Assembly: GCF_963678635.1 (NCBI RefSeq)
Contig: NC_087069.1
Coordinates: 36,623,959-36,687,958 of the forward strand
Direction: 5' to 3'
DNA length: 64,000 bases
Source: Symsagittifera roscoffensis
Lineage: Eukaryota; Xenacoelomorpha; Acoela; Convolutidae
The notes under the pieces: model-generated
What the model was told of the DNA's origin: nothing
What the model saw: the letters and a program-made list of their open reading frames with translations, nothing else
Databases searched by the model: none
Shown: positions 1 through 14,959 of the stretch, one piece after another
Layout: each line of letters starts with the position of its first letter
How positions within the stretch are numbered: position 1 is the first letter of the stretch
Translations under genes and position numbers: made by a program

Positions 1-3000
1 GGATTTAAAGAACTTGGTTGCAAACATATAGTGGTTGATAAGATTTTTTGCATCAGTATTCGACTATTCGGACTACTCTTGGTCATTTTTGACATTTTTG
101 CTTGGCCCATAATCATTTTTGGTTGGTTTCTTTCTTCTTTCACAACAAGTTTTACATCAGGTTCTTGGTTAATTGCGCTGTACCGACAATTTTTCTTCTA
201 TTTCCACGATGTCTTGTGTTTTTGTGAAAGCTTATCTTCAACAATTCCCATCAATTGAACTTTTAAAAAATCTTTGTTTGATGAACTTAGAATTATTTCC
301 CAAGTAATTCCTTTTTTAGCAAATTAATCCCAAAAATTTTTGCCCTGAAATATGAAAGCTGTTTCTAGTTAGTTTCAGATGTTTTGTTTTCAAATTGTTA
401 GGTGTTTTTGTGAGAAAAATTTGGAGGGAAACTTGAATCAATTTTGTGGTAATTTTTTAAAAATTCTTATTACTTTTCAATCTGTTTTTACAAATAAAAA
501 AAAATTACAGACGACCAAAACAAAGCGTTTTCTGCCTGATCACTTAATTTTTTTCTTGCTTTCTAGAAGTTGCAGTTTCGGTAGACTTTTTTCTAAAAAC
601 AGAAAAATAGAAGTACATTAACGCAATTGCAACAACTTATTCAAAAAACAATAGAAGACGGAATTTTTGTTCGACGAGCAAAAGCTTGTTTATCGTGAAG
701 TTTTATGAAGTCAGTGAATTTTTTTTTCTTTTTGCTAAAAAAATGGATTTGTCTGTTTTTTTGGCGCATTGCTGACCCAACACATGGCGGTTTTTAATTC
801 AGTCATTTGAAATAGTCCGAAAGCAATCGGATTAAAAGAACTTCGTTACTAAAAAATTAGTGGTTGTTAGGACTCATTGCATTAATATTCGACTATTCGA
901 ACTACTCTTAGTCATTTTTTGACAATTTTGCTTGAGCCGTTAATCGTTTTCTGGTTGTTTGCATTTCACAAAAATTTTTACATCAGGTTCCTGGTTATTT
1001 GCGCTGTACCGATAGTTTTTTCTCTATTTCTTCGATGTCTTGAATTTTTTGTAATTGTTTATCTTCAAAACTCCTCATTAATCGAACTTTAAAAAAAAAC
1101 GTGTGCAGGATGAACTTGGAAATATTTCCCAAATAACTTGTTTTTTTTTGGGGATATCATCCTGAAAAAATTCTGCCCTGAAATCAGAAAGTTGTTTTTC
1201 GGCAGTTTCGGAGTTTTTTTTCAAATAGTTAGGTTTTTTTGTGAGAAAAAATTGGAGAAAGTCTTGAGTCAATTTTTTGGTGTTTTTTTTTTAAATCTTA
1301 ATATTTTTCAATCGGTTTCTACAAAAAAAATTACAGACGACCAAAATAAAGCGGTTCCTGCCTGAATATTAAATTTTTTTCTTGCTTTTTAGAAGTTGCA
1401 GTTTCGGTCGATTTTTTTTTCGAAGATTGAAAATAGAAGTACATTAACAGAATTCCAACACCTTATTCAAAAACTAATAGAAGACGGAATTTTTTTAGAA
1501 TAGCCAAACCTTGTTTGTCGTGAATTTTTGTGAAGTCAGTGAAGTTTTTTTTTGTTTTTGATAAAAAAATGGATTTGTCTGTTTTTTTGGCGCTTTGCAC
1601 ACCCAACACATGGCAGTTTTTTATTCAGTCATTTGAAATAGTCCGAAAACAATCGAATTACTTGAACTTGGTTACTAAAACTTTAGTGGTTGATAGGATT
1701 TTTTGCATCAATATTCGACTATTTGAATTACTCTTGATCATTTTTCGACAATTTTGCTTGAATCATTAATCGTTTTTTGGTTGTTTTCTTTCACAACAAT
1801 TTTTACATCAAGTTTTTGATTATTTGCGCGTTACCGATAATTTTTTTTCTCTATTTTTACAATGTCTTGTAATTTTTGTGAATGTTTTTCTTCGCCAACT
1901 CCCATTAATTGAAATTTTAATAAAAACGTTGCTGGATGAAATGGAAAAAATTTCCAAGTAACTGTTTTAATAGGTCAAATCAATCTCAACACTTTCTGCC
2001 CTTCAAAAAATAAACTAGTTTCTAGGCAGTGAAAAGTTCGTGAATTCGGTGAGGTTATTCGCTTTTTTTGTTCAGAAAATTGAATTTCTCTGTTTTTGTT
2101 CTGAAAATGTTTCAATTTTCCAATCTAATTCTACAAAAAACTAACCGACGACCAATATTCGACTATTTGAACTACTCTTGTTCAATTTCCGGTATTTTGC
2201 GCTGTACCGATATATTCTTTTTCTATTTCCACGATGTCTAGTACTCCTTGTGAATGTTTTTCTTCAAAAATTCCCGTTAGTCGAACTTTAAATAAAATCT
2301 TTGCTTGATGAACTTGGAAATATTTTCCAATTACCTGCTTTGTTTTAGCAAATCAATCTCAAACAAATCTTCCCTGAAATAAGGAAGCTGTTTCTAGGCA
2401 GTTTCGAATATTTTCTGTTCAAAATGTTAGGTTTTTTGTAGGAATGATTGAGAAGAAAGTCTTGAATCAATTTTTTGGTGGTTTTTTTTCAATCTTAATA
2501 TTTGTGAACCTGTTTCTACAGAAAACAATTACAGACGACCAAAAAAAATCGTTTCCTGCCTGAATACTAAATTTTTTTCTTGCTTTCTAGAAACTGCAGT
2601 TTCGGTAGATTTTTTTTCGAAAAATGAAAATAGAAGTACAATAACATAACTTCAAAACCTTATTCAAAAAACAATAGAAGAAGGAATTTTTTTTCGACGA
2701 GCAAAAGCTTGTTTGTCGTGAATTTTTGTGAAGTCAGTGTAGTTTTTTGTTCTTTTAGCTAAAAAAGTGGATTTGTCTGTTTTTTTGGCGCTTTTCACAC
2801 CCAACACATGGCAGTTTTTTTTTCAGTCACTTGAAATAGTCCGAAAACAATCAGATTACTCGAACTTGGTTAGTAAATATAAAATTGTTGATAGGATTTT
2901 TTGCTTCAATATTCGACTATTTGAACTACTCTTGGTCATTTTTCGACAATTTTGCTCGACCCATCAATCGATTTTTGGTTGTTTTCATTGAAACTTTAAG

Positions 3001-3479
3001 ATTTTTGGTCTTTTGCGCTGTACCGATAATTTTTTTTGTAATTCCACGATGTCTTGTATTGCTTGCGAATGTTTTCTGCAAAAATTCCTGTTAGTCGAAC
3101 TTTGAAAAAAAATCTTTGCTGGATGAACTGGGAAATATTTCCCAAGTTACTGCTTTTTTTAGCAAATCAATCTCCAAAATTTCCGCTCTGAAACTTTGAA
3201 TTTTTTTTAAATGTTGAGTTTTTTTTGTGAGAAAAATTTGGAGAAAGTGTTGAATCAATTTTTTGGTGATTTTTTAAAATTTTTTAATAATTTTCAAACT
3301 GTTTCTACAAAAAAAATTACCGACGACCAAAATGAAGCGTTTACTTACAGAATACTAAATTTTTTTCTTGTTTTCTAGAAATTGCAGTATTCGAAAAAGG
3401 AAAGTAGAAGTACATAAACAGAATTCCAACACCTTATTCAAAAAACAATTGTGGACCGAATTTTTTCTCGATGAGCAAA

Positions 3480-6400
3480 AGCTTGTTTGTAGTGAATTTT
3501 CGTGAAGTCATTCATTCTTTTTGCTAAAAAAGATGGGTTTGTCTGACTTTTTAGGCGCTTTGCACATCCAAACAAGGCGGTTTTTTATTCACTCATTTGA
3601 AGTAGTCCAAAAACAATCGGATTATTTGAACTTGGTTTTTCAAAATACAGTGGTTGATAGGATTTTTTGCATCAATATTCGACTATTTGAACTACTTTTG
3701 TTCGTTTTTCGACATTTTGCTTGACCCATTAATCGTTTTTGGGTTGTTTTCATTAAAAACCTTATTTTTTTTCGCACTGTACCGATAATATTTTTTCTAC
3801 TTCCACGATGTCTTCTACTACTTGTGAATGTTTTTCTTCAAAAATTCCCCCTAGTCGAACTTTAAAGAAAAACGTTGCTGGATGAATTTGGAATATTTTC
3901 TAAGTAACTGTTTTAATTAGTCAAATCAAGCTCAACTCTTTCTGCCCTTCAAAAAATAAGTTAGTTTCTAGGCAGTGAAACTTTCGTGAATTCGGTGCGG
4001 CTATTTGTTTTTTTTTTGTTCAAAAAATTAAATTTCTGTTTTTGTTCTGAAAAATGTTTTAACTTTTCAATCCTATTCTACAAAAAACTAACTGACGACC
4101 AATACACATTGTTGGTTGCCTGATTCCAAAAATTTTTTTGCTTTCTAGATGTAGCTATTTCTGTGGAAATTTCTTTTATTTTCGAAAAACGAATATTAAA
4201 GTAAATTAACAGAATTCCAGCCTTATGATTCGAAAAATAATAGTGACAGAAAATTTTTTCATGGAAAGAGTGAACATTTTTACCAGGCAAAAGTTTGTTG
4301 TTCGTGAACTTTTGTGAATTCAGTGAATTACATTTTTTTTTTTGGCGAATTGCACGCCCAATCCATGGCAATTTTATTGAGATCATTCAAAATGGTCCAA
4401 AAACAAAGGGATTAAAAGAACTTGACTGCTAAAATATAGTAGTTGATAGGATTTTTAGCATCAAAATTCGACTAATCGAACTACTCTTGGTCATTTTGTG
4501 ACAATTTTGCTTGGCCCATAATCTTTTTTGATTGATTTTTTTCTTCTATCACAACAATTTTTACATCAAGTTCTCTGTTAATTGCGCTTTACGATAACTT
4601 TTTCTCTATTTCCACGATGTCTTGTATTTTCTGTGAAAGTTTTTCTTCAAAAGTTCCAAAATAATCAATCAATCGAGCAAATCAATCTCAAAATTTTCTG
4701 CCCTGATTCTAGGCAGTTTCGGATGTTTTTTTTTTCAAATTGTTAGGCTTTTTTTGTGAGAAAACTTTGGAGAGTTTCTTGAGTCAATCTTTCGAAGTTT
4801 TTTTTTAAAACCTAATGTTTTTCAATCCGTTTCTACTAAACCAAATTATAGACGACCAAAATCAAGTGTTTCCTGCCTGAATACTAAATTTTTTTCTTAG
4901 AAGACTGCAGCTCTCTAGAAGCTGCAGTTTCGGTAGATATTTTTTCTCCGAAAAATGAAAAGAGAAGTACATAAACAGAATTTCAACAACTATATCAAAA
5001 ACACTAGTAGACGGAAATTTTTTCGACGAGCAAAAGCTTGTTTGTAGTGAATTTTCGTGAAGTCTTTCATTCTTTTTGCTAAAAAAGATGGGTTTGTCTG
5101 ACTTTTTAGGCGCTTTGCACATCCAAACAAGGCGGTTTTTTATTCACTCATTTGAAGTAGTCCAAAAACAATCGGATTATTTGAACTTGGTTTTTCAAAA
5201 TACAGTGGTTGATAGGATTTTTTGCATCAATATTCGACTATTTGAACTACTTTTGTTCGTTTTTCGACCATTTTGCTTGACCCATTAATCGTTTTTCGGT
5301 TGTTTTCATTAAAAACTTTATTTTTTTTATTTCGCGCTGTACCAATAGTTTTTTTTCTATTAATCGATGTCTTGTACTACTTGTGAATGTTTTTCTCCAA
5401 AAAATTCCCCTAGTCGTACTTTAAATAAAAACGTTGCTGGATGAATTTGGAATATTTTCTAAGTAACTTTTTTAATTATTCAAATCAAGCTCAACTCTTT
5501 CTGCCCTTCAAAAAATAAGCTAGTTTCTAGGCAGTGAAACTTTCGTGAATTCGGTGCGGCTATTTGTTTTTTTTTTGTTCAAAAAATTAAATTTCTCTGT
5601 TTTTGTTCTGAAAAATGTTTTAACTTTTCAATCCTATTCTACAAAAAACTAACTGACGACCAATACACATTGTTGGTTGCCTGATTCCAAAAATTTTTTT
5701 GCTTTCTAGATGTAGCTATTTCTGTGGAAATTTCTTTTATTTTCGAAAAACGAATATTAAAGTAAATTAACAGAATTCCAGCCTTATGATTCGAAAAATA
5801 ATAGTGACAGAAAATTCTTTCATGGAAAGAGTGAACATTTTTACCAGGCAAAAGTTTGTTGATCGTGAACTTTTGTGAATTCAGTGAATTACATTGTTTT
5901 TTTTGGCGAATTGCATGCCCAATCCATGGCAATTTTATTGAGACCATTCAAAATGGTCCAAAAACAAAGGGATTAAAAGAACTTGACTGCTAAAATATAG
6001 TAGTTGATAGGATTTTTAGCATCAAAATTCGACTAATCGAACTACTCTTGGTCATTTTGTGACAATTTTGCTTGGCCCATAATCTTTTTTGATTGATTTT
6101 TTTCTTCTATCACAACAATTTTTACATCAAGTTCTCTGTTAATTGCGCTTTACGATAACTTTTTCTCTATTTCCACGATGTCTTGTATTTTCTGTGAAAG
6201 TTTTTCTTCAAAAGTTCCAAAATAATCAATCAATCGAGCAAATCAATCTCAAAATTTTCTGCCCTGATTCTAGGCAGTTTCGGATGTTTTTTTTTCAAAT
6301 TGTTAGGCTTTATTTGTGAGAAAACTTTGGAGAGTTTCTTGAGTCAATCTTTCGAAGTTTTTTTTTAAAACCTAATGTTTTTCAATCCGTTTCTACTAAA

Positions 6401-6710
6401 CCAAATTATAGACGACCAAAATCAAGTGTTTCCTGCCTGAATACTAAATTTTTTTCTTAGAAGACTGCAGCTCTCTAGAAGCTGCAGTTTCGGTAGATAT
6501 TTTTTCTCCGAAAAATGAAAAGAGAAGTACATAAACAGAATTTCAACAACTATATCAAAAACACTAGTAGACGGAAATTTTTTCGACGAGCAAAAGCTTG
6601 TTTGTAGTGAATTTTCGTGAAGTCTTTCATTCTTTTTGCTAAAAAAGATGGGTTTGTCTGACTTTTTAGGCGCTTTGCACATCCAAACAAGGCGGTTTTT
6701 TATTCACTCA
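3480..6710. repeat. Near-identical 1,560-bp tandem duplication in the satellite
   Basis: The stretch from about 3,480 to 5,040 is repeated from about 5,040 to 6,600 with an offset of 1,555-1,561 bp. Large parts look identical over hundreds of bases, for example 4,400-5,035 against 5,960-6,595. The unit spans two monomers. Its similarity is far above that of neighbouring monomers, so the duplication is recent compared with the array. Confidence 0.85.
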
Positions 6711-9479
6711 TTTGAAATAGTCCAAAACCAATTGGATTAATTGAGCTTGGTTTTTAAAAATATAGTGATTGATAGGAATTTTTGCATCAATATTCGTCTA
6801 TTTGAACTACTCTTAGTCATTTTCCGACATTTTTGCAGAAACCATTATTCAATCTTTGGTTGTTTTCATTAAAAATTTAAGATTTTTGGTATTTTGCGCT
6901 GTACCAATAATTTTTTTCTATTTCCACGATGTCTTGTACTACTTGTGAATGTTCTCCATCCAAAATTCCCGTTAGTCGAACTTTAAATAAAAACGTTGCT
7001 GGATGAATTTGAAATGTTTTCCAATTGACTGTTTTAATTAGTCAAATCAATGTCAACAATTTCTGCACTTCAAAACATAAGCTAGTTTCTAGGCAGTGAA
7101 ATTTTCTTGAATTCGGTGAGGCTATTTGCTTTTTTTGTTCAAAAAATTGAATTTCTCTGTTTTTGTTTTGAAAAATGTTTTAATTTTTCAATCTAATTCT
7201 AGAAAAAAAATAACTGACGACCAATACAAATTGTTTGCTGCCTGATTCCAGTTTTTTTTTGCTTTCTAGCTGTTGCTGTTTCTGTAGAATTTGTTTTTTT
7301 TTCGAAAAATTAATATTAAAATAAATTAACAGAATTTCAGCCTTATGATTCGAAAAATAATAGTGACAGAATATTCTTTCATGAAAAGAGTGAACTTTTT
7401 TTACCAGGCAAAAACTTGTTGTTTGTGAACTTTTGTGAATTCAGCGAATTGTTTTGTTGTTTTTGTTCTATCAAAATAGTCCAAAAACAATAGGATTAAA
7501 AGAACTTGGGTGCTAGAATATAGTAGTTGATAGGATTTTTTGCATCAAAATTTGACTATTGGATTTACTCTTGGTCATTTTTTGACAGTTTTGCTTGGCC
7601 CATAATTTTTGTTGATTGATTTGTTTCATCTTTCACAACAGTTTTTACATCAAAATCTTAGTTGATTGCGCTGTACTCTAACATTTTCTCTATTTCCGCG
7701 ATGTTTTGTTTTTTCTGTGAATGTTTATCTTCAAAAGTTTCCCATTAATCGAACTTTAAAAAAATCTTTGCTGGATGAACTTTAAAAAATCTGCCCTGAA
7801 ATAAGAAAGCTGTTTCTAGGCACTTTTGGTTGTTTTTTTTTCAAACAGTTGGACTTTTATTGTGAGAAAAAATTAAAGAAAATTTTGAATAATTTTTTTG
7901 ATAATTTTTTTTACGATGAAAATTACAGACGACCAAAATAAAGCGGTTCCTGCCTGAATATTAAATTTTTTTCTTGCTTTCTAGAAGTTGCAGTTTCGGT
8001 AGATTTTTTTTTCGAAAATTGAAAGTAGAAGTACATTAACAGAATTCAAACGCCTTATTCTAAAAAAAAAGTACATGGGATTTTTTTCGACAAGCAAAAG
8101 CTTATTTGTCATGACTTTTTGTGAAGTCAGTGAAGTTTTTTGTTCTTTTTGCTATAAAAATGGATTTGTCTGTTTTTTTGGCGCATTGCACACGCAACAC
8201 ATGGCGGTTTTCTTTTCAGTCATTTTCTAGGTCAGCTGTTTCTAGCTTGGCCATTTTGCTTGGCCCATAATCTTTTTTGGTTGATTTATTTCTTCTTTCA
8301 CAACAATTTTTATATCAGGTTCTTGGTAAAGTGCATTGTTCGATAACTTTATCTCTATTTCCACGATGTCTTGTGTTTTTTAGGAATATCGAATCTTCAA
8401 AAATTCCCATTAATCGAACTTTAAAAAAAATGCTGGATGAACTTGGAAAAACTTCCCAAGTAAATGCTCCTTTTTAGCAAACAATTCTCAAAATTCCTGG
8501 CCTGAAACAAAAAAAGCTGTTTCTAGGCCTTTGCGGATGTTTTGTTTTCAAAATGTTAGGTTTTTTTGTGAGAAAATTTGGAGAAAGTTTTGAATCAATT
8601 TTTTGGTAATTTTTTTGTAAAAATCTTAATATTTTTCCATCTGTTTCTACAAAAAAAATTACAGACGACCAAAACAAAGCGTTTCCTGTCTGAATACTTT
8701 TCTTGCTTTCTAGAAGTTGCAATTTCTGAAGATTTTTTTTCCAAAAAATAAAATTAGAAATTTAATTACAGAATTCCAACACCTTTTTTCAAAAAACAAT
8801 AGGTGACGGAATTTTTTTCGACCAGCAAAAGCTTGTTTGTCGTTATTTTTCGTGAAGTCAGTGAAGTTTTTTGTTCTTTTGCTAAAAAAAATGCATTTGT
8901 CTGACTTTTTTGGCGCATTGCACACCCAACTCATGGCGGTTTTTTATTCAGTCATTTGAAATAATCCAAAAACAATCGGATTAATTGAACTTGGTTACAA
9001 AAGATAATTTGCTTAATAGGATTTTTTGCATCATTTTTCGACTATTTGCACTACTCCTGGTAATTTTCAGACAACTTTGCTTGACTCATTAATAGTTTTT
9101 TGGTTGCTTCCATTAAAAAATTAAGATGTTTGGTATTTTGCGCGGTACCGATAATTTTTTTTTCTATTTCCACGATGTCTTGTATTACTTGTGAATGTTT
9201 TTCTTAAAAAATCCCGTTAGTCGAACTTTAAATAAAAACGTTGCAGGATGAAATGGAAAAATTTTCTAAGTAACTGTTTTAATAAGTCAAATCAATCTCA
9301 ACACTTTCTGCCCTTCAAAAGGTAAACTAATTTCTAGGCAGTGAAAATTTCGTGAATTCGGTGAGGTTATTCGTTTTTTTGTTCAAAAAATTGAATTTCT
9401 CTGTTTCTTTTTAGAAAAATGTTTTAACTTTTCAATCTAATTCTACAAAAAAATAACCGACGACCAATACAAACTGTTT

Positions 9480-12400
9480 CCTGCCTGATTCCAAATTTAT
9501 TTTTTTGCTTTCTAGATGTTGCTGTTTCTGTAGAATATTATTTTTTCGAAAAATGAATATTAAAGTACATTAACAGAAGTCCAACCTTATGATTCAAAAA
9601 TTAATAGTGGCTGGAATACTCTTTCATGAAAAGAGTAAAAAATTTTTACCAGGCAAAAGTTTTTTGTTCGTGAATTTTTGTGAATTCATGAATTGTTTTG
9701 TTTTTGTTCAAAAAAATGGATTTCTCTGTTTTTGTTGGCGCATTGCACTCCCAATACATGGCATTTTTTGTTGAGATCAATCGGAATAGTCCAAAAACAA
9801 TGGGATTAAAGAACTTGGTTGCTAAAAAATAGTAGTTGATAGGATTTTTTGCATCACTGTTCGATTTACTCTTGGTCATTTTTTGACAATTTTGCTTGGC
9901 CCATAATCTTTTTTGGTTGATTTATTTCTTCTTTCACAACAATTTTTACGTCAGGTTCTTGGTAAATTGCATCGTTCGATAACTTTATCTCTATTTCCAC
10001 GACGTCTTGTGTTTTTTAAGAATATTGATCTTCAAAAATTCCCAATAATCGAACTTTAAAAAAAATGCTGGATGAACTTGGAAAAACTTCCAAAGTAAAT
10101 GCTTCTTTTTAGCAAACAGTTCTCAAAATTCCTGCCGTGAAATAAAAAAAAGCTGTTTCTAGGCCGTTCCGGATGTTTTGTTTTCAAATTGTTAGGTTTT
10201 TTTGTGAGAAAAATTTAGAGAAAGTCTCGAATCATTTTTTTGGTAATTTTTTTTGTAAAAATCTTAATATTTTTTTGAATCTGTTTCTACAAAAAAAAAC
10301 TACAGACGACCAAAATAAAGCGTTTTCCTGCCTAAATACTAAATTTTTTTTTAGCTTTCTAGAAGTTGCAGTTTGGGTAGATTTTTTTTTCAAAAAAAAA
10401 AATAGAAGTTTATTAACAGAAGTCCAACACCTTTTTCAAAAAACAATAAAAGACGGAATTTTTTTTTCGACCAGTATAAGCTTGTTTGTCCTTAGAAGTT
10501 TTTTGTTCTTTTTGCTGAAAAAATGGATTTGTCTGACTTTTTTGGCGCGTTGCAAACCCAACACATGGTGGTTTTTTTTTATTCAGTCTTTTGAAGTAAT
10601 CCGAAAACAATCGGATTAATTGAAATTGGTTAATAAAGTTAATTTGGTTGAAAGGGTTTTTTGCATCAATATTCGACTATTTGAACTACTCTTGGTAATT
10701 TTTAGACAACTTTGCTTGAACCATTAATAGTTTTTTGGTTGTTTCCATTAAAAAATTAAGATGTTTGGTACTTTGCCCTGTACCGATATTTTTTTTTCTG
10801 TTTCCACGATTTCTTGTATTACTTGTGAATGTTTTTCTTCAAAAATTCGTTTTAGTCGAATTTAAAAAAAATCTTGGCTGGATGAGATGGGAATTTTTCC
10901 CAAGTTACTGCTTTTGTTTAGCAAATCAATCTCAGAAATTTCTGCTCTGAAATAGGAAAACTGTTTCTAGGCAGTTTCGGATTTTTTAAAAAACTGTAAG
11001 GTTTTCTTGTGAGAAAAATTAGAAGAAAGTGTTGAATCAATTTTTTGGTGATTTTTAAAAAAAATGTTAATAGTTTTCAAACTGTTTCAACAAAAAAAAA
11101 TTACCGACGACCAAAATGAAGCGTTTACTTAAAGAATACTAAATTTTTTTCTTGTTTTCTAGAAATTGCAGTTTTAGTAGAATTTTATTCGAAAAAGGAA
11201 AGTAGAAGTACATAAACAGAATTCCAACACCTTATTCAAAAAACAATTGTAGACCGAATTTTTTTCGACGAGCAAAAGCTTGTTTGTCGTGAGCTTTTGT
11301 GAAGTCTTTTGTTCTTTTTGCTGAAAAAAATGGGTTTGTCTGACTTTTTTGGCGTTTTGCACACCCAAACAAGGCGGTTTTTTATTCACTCAGTTGAAAT
11401 AGTCCGAAAACAATCGGATTATTTGAACTTGGTTTTTCAAAATACAGTGGCTGATAGGATTTTTTGCATCAATATTCGACTCTTGTTCGTTTTTTGACCA
11501 TTTTGCTTGACCCATTGATCATTTTTTGGTTGCTTTCATTAAAAACTTGATTTTTTTTATTTCGCGCTGTACCAATAGTTTTTTTTCTATTAATCGATGT
11601 CTTGTACTACTTGTGAATGTTTTTCTCCAAAAAATTCCCCTAGTCGTACTTTAAATAAAAACGTTGCTGGATGAATTTGGAATATTTTCTAAGTAACTGT
11701 TTTAATTAGTCAAATCAAGCTCAACTCTTTCTTCTCTTCAAAATATAAGCTAGTTTCTAGGCAGTGAAACTTTCGTGAAATCGGTGAGGCTATTTGCTTT
11801 TTTTGTTCAAAAAATTGAATTTCTCTGTTTTTTTTCTGAAAAATGTTTCAATTTTTCAATCTTATTCTACAAAAAAATAACTGACGACCAATACAAACTG
11901 TTTCCTGCCTGATTCCAAATTTATTTTTTTGCTTTCTCGATGTTGCTGTTTCTGTAGAATATTATTTTTTCGAAAAAAGAATATTAAAGTACATTAACAG
12001 AAGTCCAACCTTATGATTCAAAAATTAATAGTGGATGCAATACTGTTTCATGAAAAGACTAAACATTTTTTACCAGGCAAAAGTTTTTTGTTCGTGAATT
12101 TTTGTGAATTCATGAATTGTTTTGTTTTTGTTCAAAAAAATGGATTTCTCTGTTTTTGTTGGCGCATTGCACTCCCAATCCATGGCATTTTTTATTGAGA
12201 TTAATCGGAATAGTCCAAAAACAATGGGATTAAAGAAGTGGTTGCTAAAATATAGTAGTTAATAGGATTTTTTGCATCAAAATACGACTGTTCAATTTAC
12301 TCTTGGTCATTTTTTGACAATTTTGCTTGACCCATAATCTTTTTTGGTTGATTTATTTCTTCTTTCACAACATTTTTTACATCAGGTTCTTGGTAAATTG

Positions 12401-14440
12401 CATTGTTCGATAACTTTATCACTATTTCCACGATGTCTTGTGGTTTTTAGGAATATTGATCTTCAAAAATTCCCATTAATCTAACTTAAAAAAAAATGCT
12501 GGATGAACTTGGAAAAACTTCCCAAGTAAATGCTTCTTTTTATCAAACAATTCTCAAAATTCTTGCCCTGAAATAAAAAAAGCTGTTTTTAGGCCGTTCC
12601 GGATGTTTTGTTTTCAAATTGTTAGGTTTTTTTTGTGAGAAAAATTTAGAGAAATTCTCGAATCATTTTTTTGGTAATTTTGTTTGCAAAAGTTTTAATA
12701 TTTTTTTGAATCTGTTTCTACAAAAAAAATTACAGACGACCAAAATAAAGCGTTTTCCTGCCTAAATACTAAATTTTTTTTCTTGCTTTCTAGAAGGTGC
12801 AGTTAGGGTATATTTTTTTTCAAAAAATAAAAATAGAAGTTTATTAACAGAATTCCAACACCTTTTTCAAAAAACAACAATAGACGGAATTTTTTTTTTC
12901 GACCAGTAAAAGCTTGTTTGTCGTGAACTTTTGTGAATTCAGTGAAGTTTTTTGTTCTTTTTGCTGAAAAAATGGATTTGTCTGTTTTTTTGGCGCGTTG
13001 CACACCCAACACATGGCGGTTTTTTTTTATTCAGTCTTTTAAAGTAATCCGAAAACAATCGGATTAATTGAACTTGGTTACTAAAGTTAATTTGGTTGAA
13101 AAGGTTTTTTGCATCAATATTCGACTATTTGAACTACTCTTGGTAATTTTTAGATAACTTTGTTTGAACCATTAATAGTTTTTTTGGTTGTTTCCATTAA
13201 AAAATTAAGTTGTTTGGTACTTTGCGCTGTACCGATAATTTTTTTTCTGTTTCCACGATGTCTTGTATTACTTGTGAATGTTTTTCTTCAAAAATTCGTT
13301 TTAGTCGAATTTAAAAAAAATCTTGGCTGGATGAACTGGGAATTTTTCCCAAGTTACTGCTTTTGTTTAGCAAATCAATCTCAGAAAATTCTGCTCTGAA
13401 ATAGGAAAGCTGTTTCTAGGCAGTTTCGGATTTTTTTTTAAAATGTTAGGTTCTCTTGTGAGAAAAATTAGGAGAAAGTGTTGAATCAATTTTTTGGTGA
13501 TTTTTAAAAAAAAATGTTTATGTTTTTCAAACTGTTTCTACAAAAAAAAATTACCGACGACCAAAAAGAAGCGTTTAACTATAGAATGCTAAATTTTTTT
13601 TATTGTTTTCTAGAAATTGCAGTTTTAGTCGATTTTTATTCAAAAAAGGAAAGTAGAAGTACATAAACAGAATTCCAACACCTTATTCAAAAAACAATTG
13701 TAGACCGATTTTTTTTCGACGATTAAAAGCTTGTTTGTCGTGAGCTTTTGTGAAGTTTTTCGTTCTTTTTGCTGAAAAAAATGGGTTTGTCTGACTTTTT
13801 TTGGCGTTTTGCACACCCAAACAAGGCGGTTTTTTATTCACTCAGTTGAAATAGTCCAAAAACAATCGGATTATTTGAACTTGGTTTTTCAAAATACAGT
13901 AGTTGATAGGATTTTTTGCAACAATATTCGACTCTTGTTTGTTTTTTGACCATTTTGCTTGAACCATTGATCGTTTTTTGGTTTTTTTTCATTAAAAACT
14001 TGATTTTTTTTTATTTCGCGCTGTACCAATAATTTTTTTCTATTTCCACGATGTCTTGTACTACTTGTGAATGTTTTTCTTCAAACAATTCCCCTAGTCG
14101 TACTTTGAATAAAAACGTTGCTGGATGAATTTGGAATATTTTCTAAGTAACTGTTTTAATTAGTCAAATCAAACTCAATTTTTTCTGCCCTTCAAAAAAT
14201 AAGCTAGTTTCTAGGCAGTGAAACTTTCGTGAAATCGGTGAGGCTATTTGCTTTTTTTGTTCAAAAGAATGAATTTCTCTGTTTTTTTTTTCTGAAAAAT
14301 GTTTCAATTTTTCAATCTGATTCTACAAAAAATTAACTGACGACCAATACAAATTGTTTGCTGCCTGATTCCAAAGTTGTTTTTGCTTTCTAGATGTTGC
14401 TGTTTTGTGGAAGTTTTTTATTTTCGAAAAACGAATATTA
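9480..14440. repeat. Higher-order block X, two tandem copies
   Basis: A three-monomer block of about 2.43 kb covers roughly 9,480-11,890 and again 11,890-14,440. Matching landmarks are offset by 2,424-2,453 bp, for instance ttatgattcaaaaattaata near 9,590 and 12,014. A third copy is at about 17,570-20,110. Borders are approximate. Confidence 0.7.
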
Positions 14441-14959
14441 AAGTAAATTAACAGTTAAAACAAAACAATCGGATTATTTGAACTTAGTTTTTCAAAATAC
14501 AGTGGTTGATAGGATTTTTTGCATCAATATTCGACACTTGTTTGTTTTTTGACCATTTTGCTTGACAAATTAATCGTTTTTTGGTTGTTTTCAATAAAAA
14601 CTTGATTTTTTTTTATTTCGCTTTGTACCGATAATTTTTTTTCTATTTCCACGATTTCTTGTACTACTTGTGAATGTTTTTCTTCAAAAAGTTCCCCCAG
14701 TCGTACTTTAAATAAAAACGTTGCTGGATGAATTTGGAATATTTCCTAAGTAACTGATTTATTTAGTCAAATGAAGCTCAACTCTTTCTGCCCTTCAAAA
14801 AATAAGCTAGTTTCTAGGCATTGAAACTTTCGTGAAATCGAAGTTGGCTATTTGCTTTTTTTGTTCAAAAATTGAATATCTCTGTTTTTTTTCTGAAAAA
14901 ATGTTTCAATTTTTTAATCTTAATCTACAAAAAAATAACTGACGACCATTACAAATTGC

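Noticed and set aside
1200-1300. Sm-site-like aattttttgg words in each monomer suggesting snRNA genes
   Set aside because: Such words are expected in T-rich DNA. No snRNA stem-loops or upstream promoter elements accompany them.
2300-2340. Hammerhead-like ribozyme core at gctggatgaacttggaaa in monomers
   Set aside because: The required CUGANGA core is not present (CTGGATGA), and no matching stem arrangement was found.
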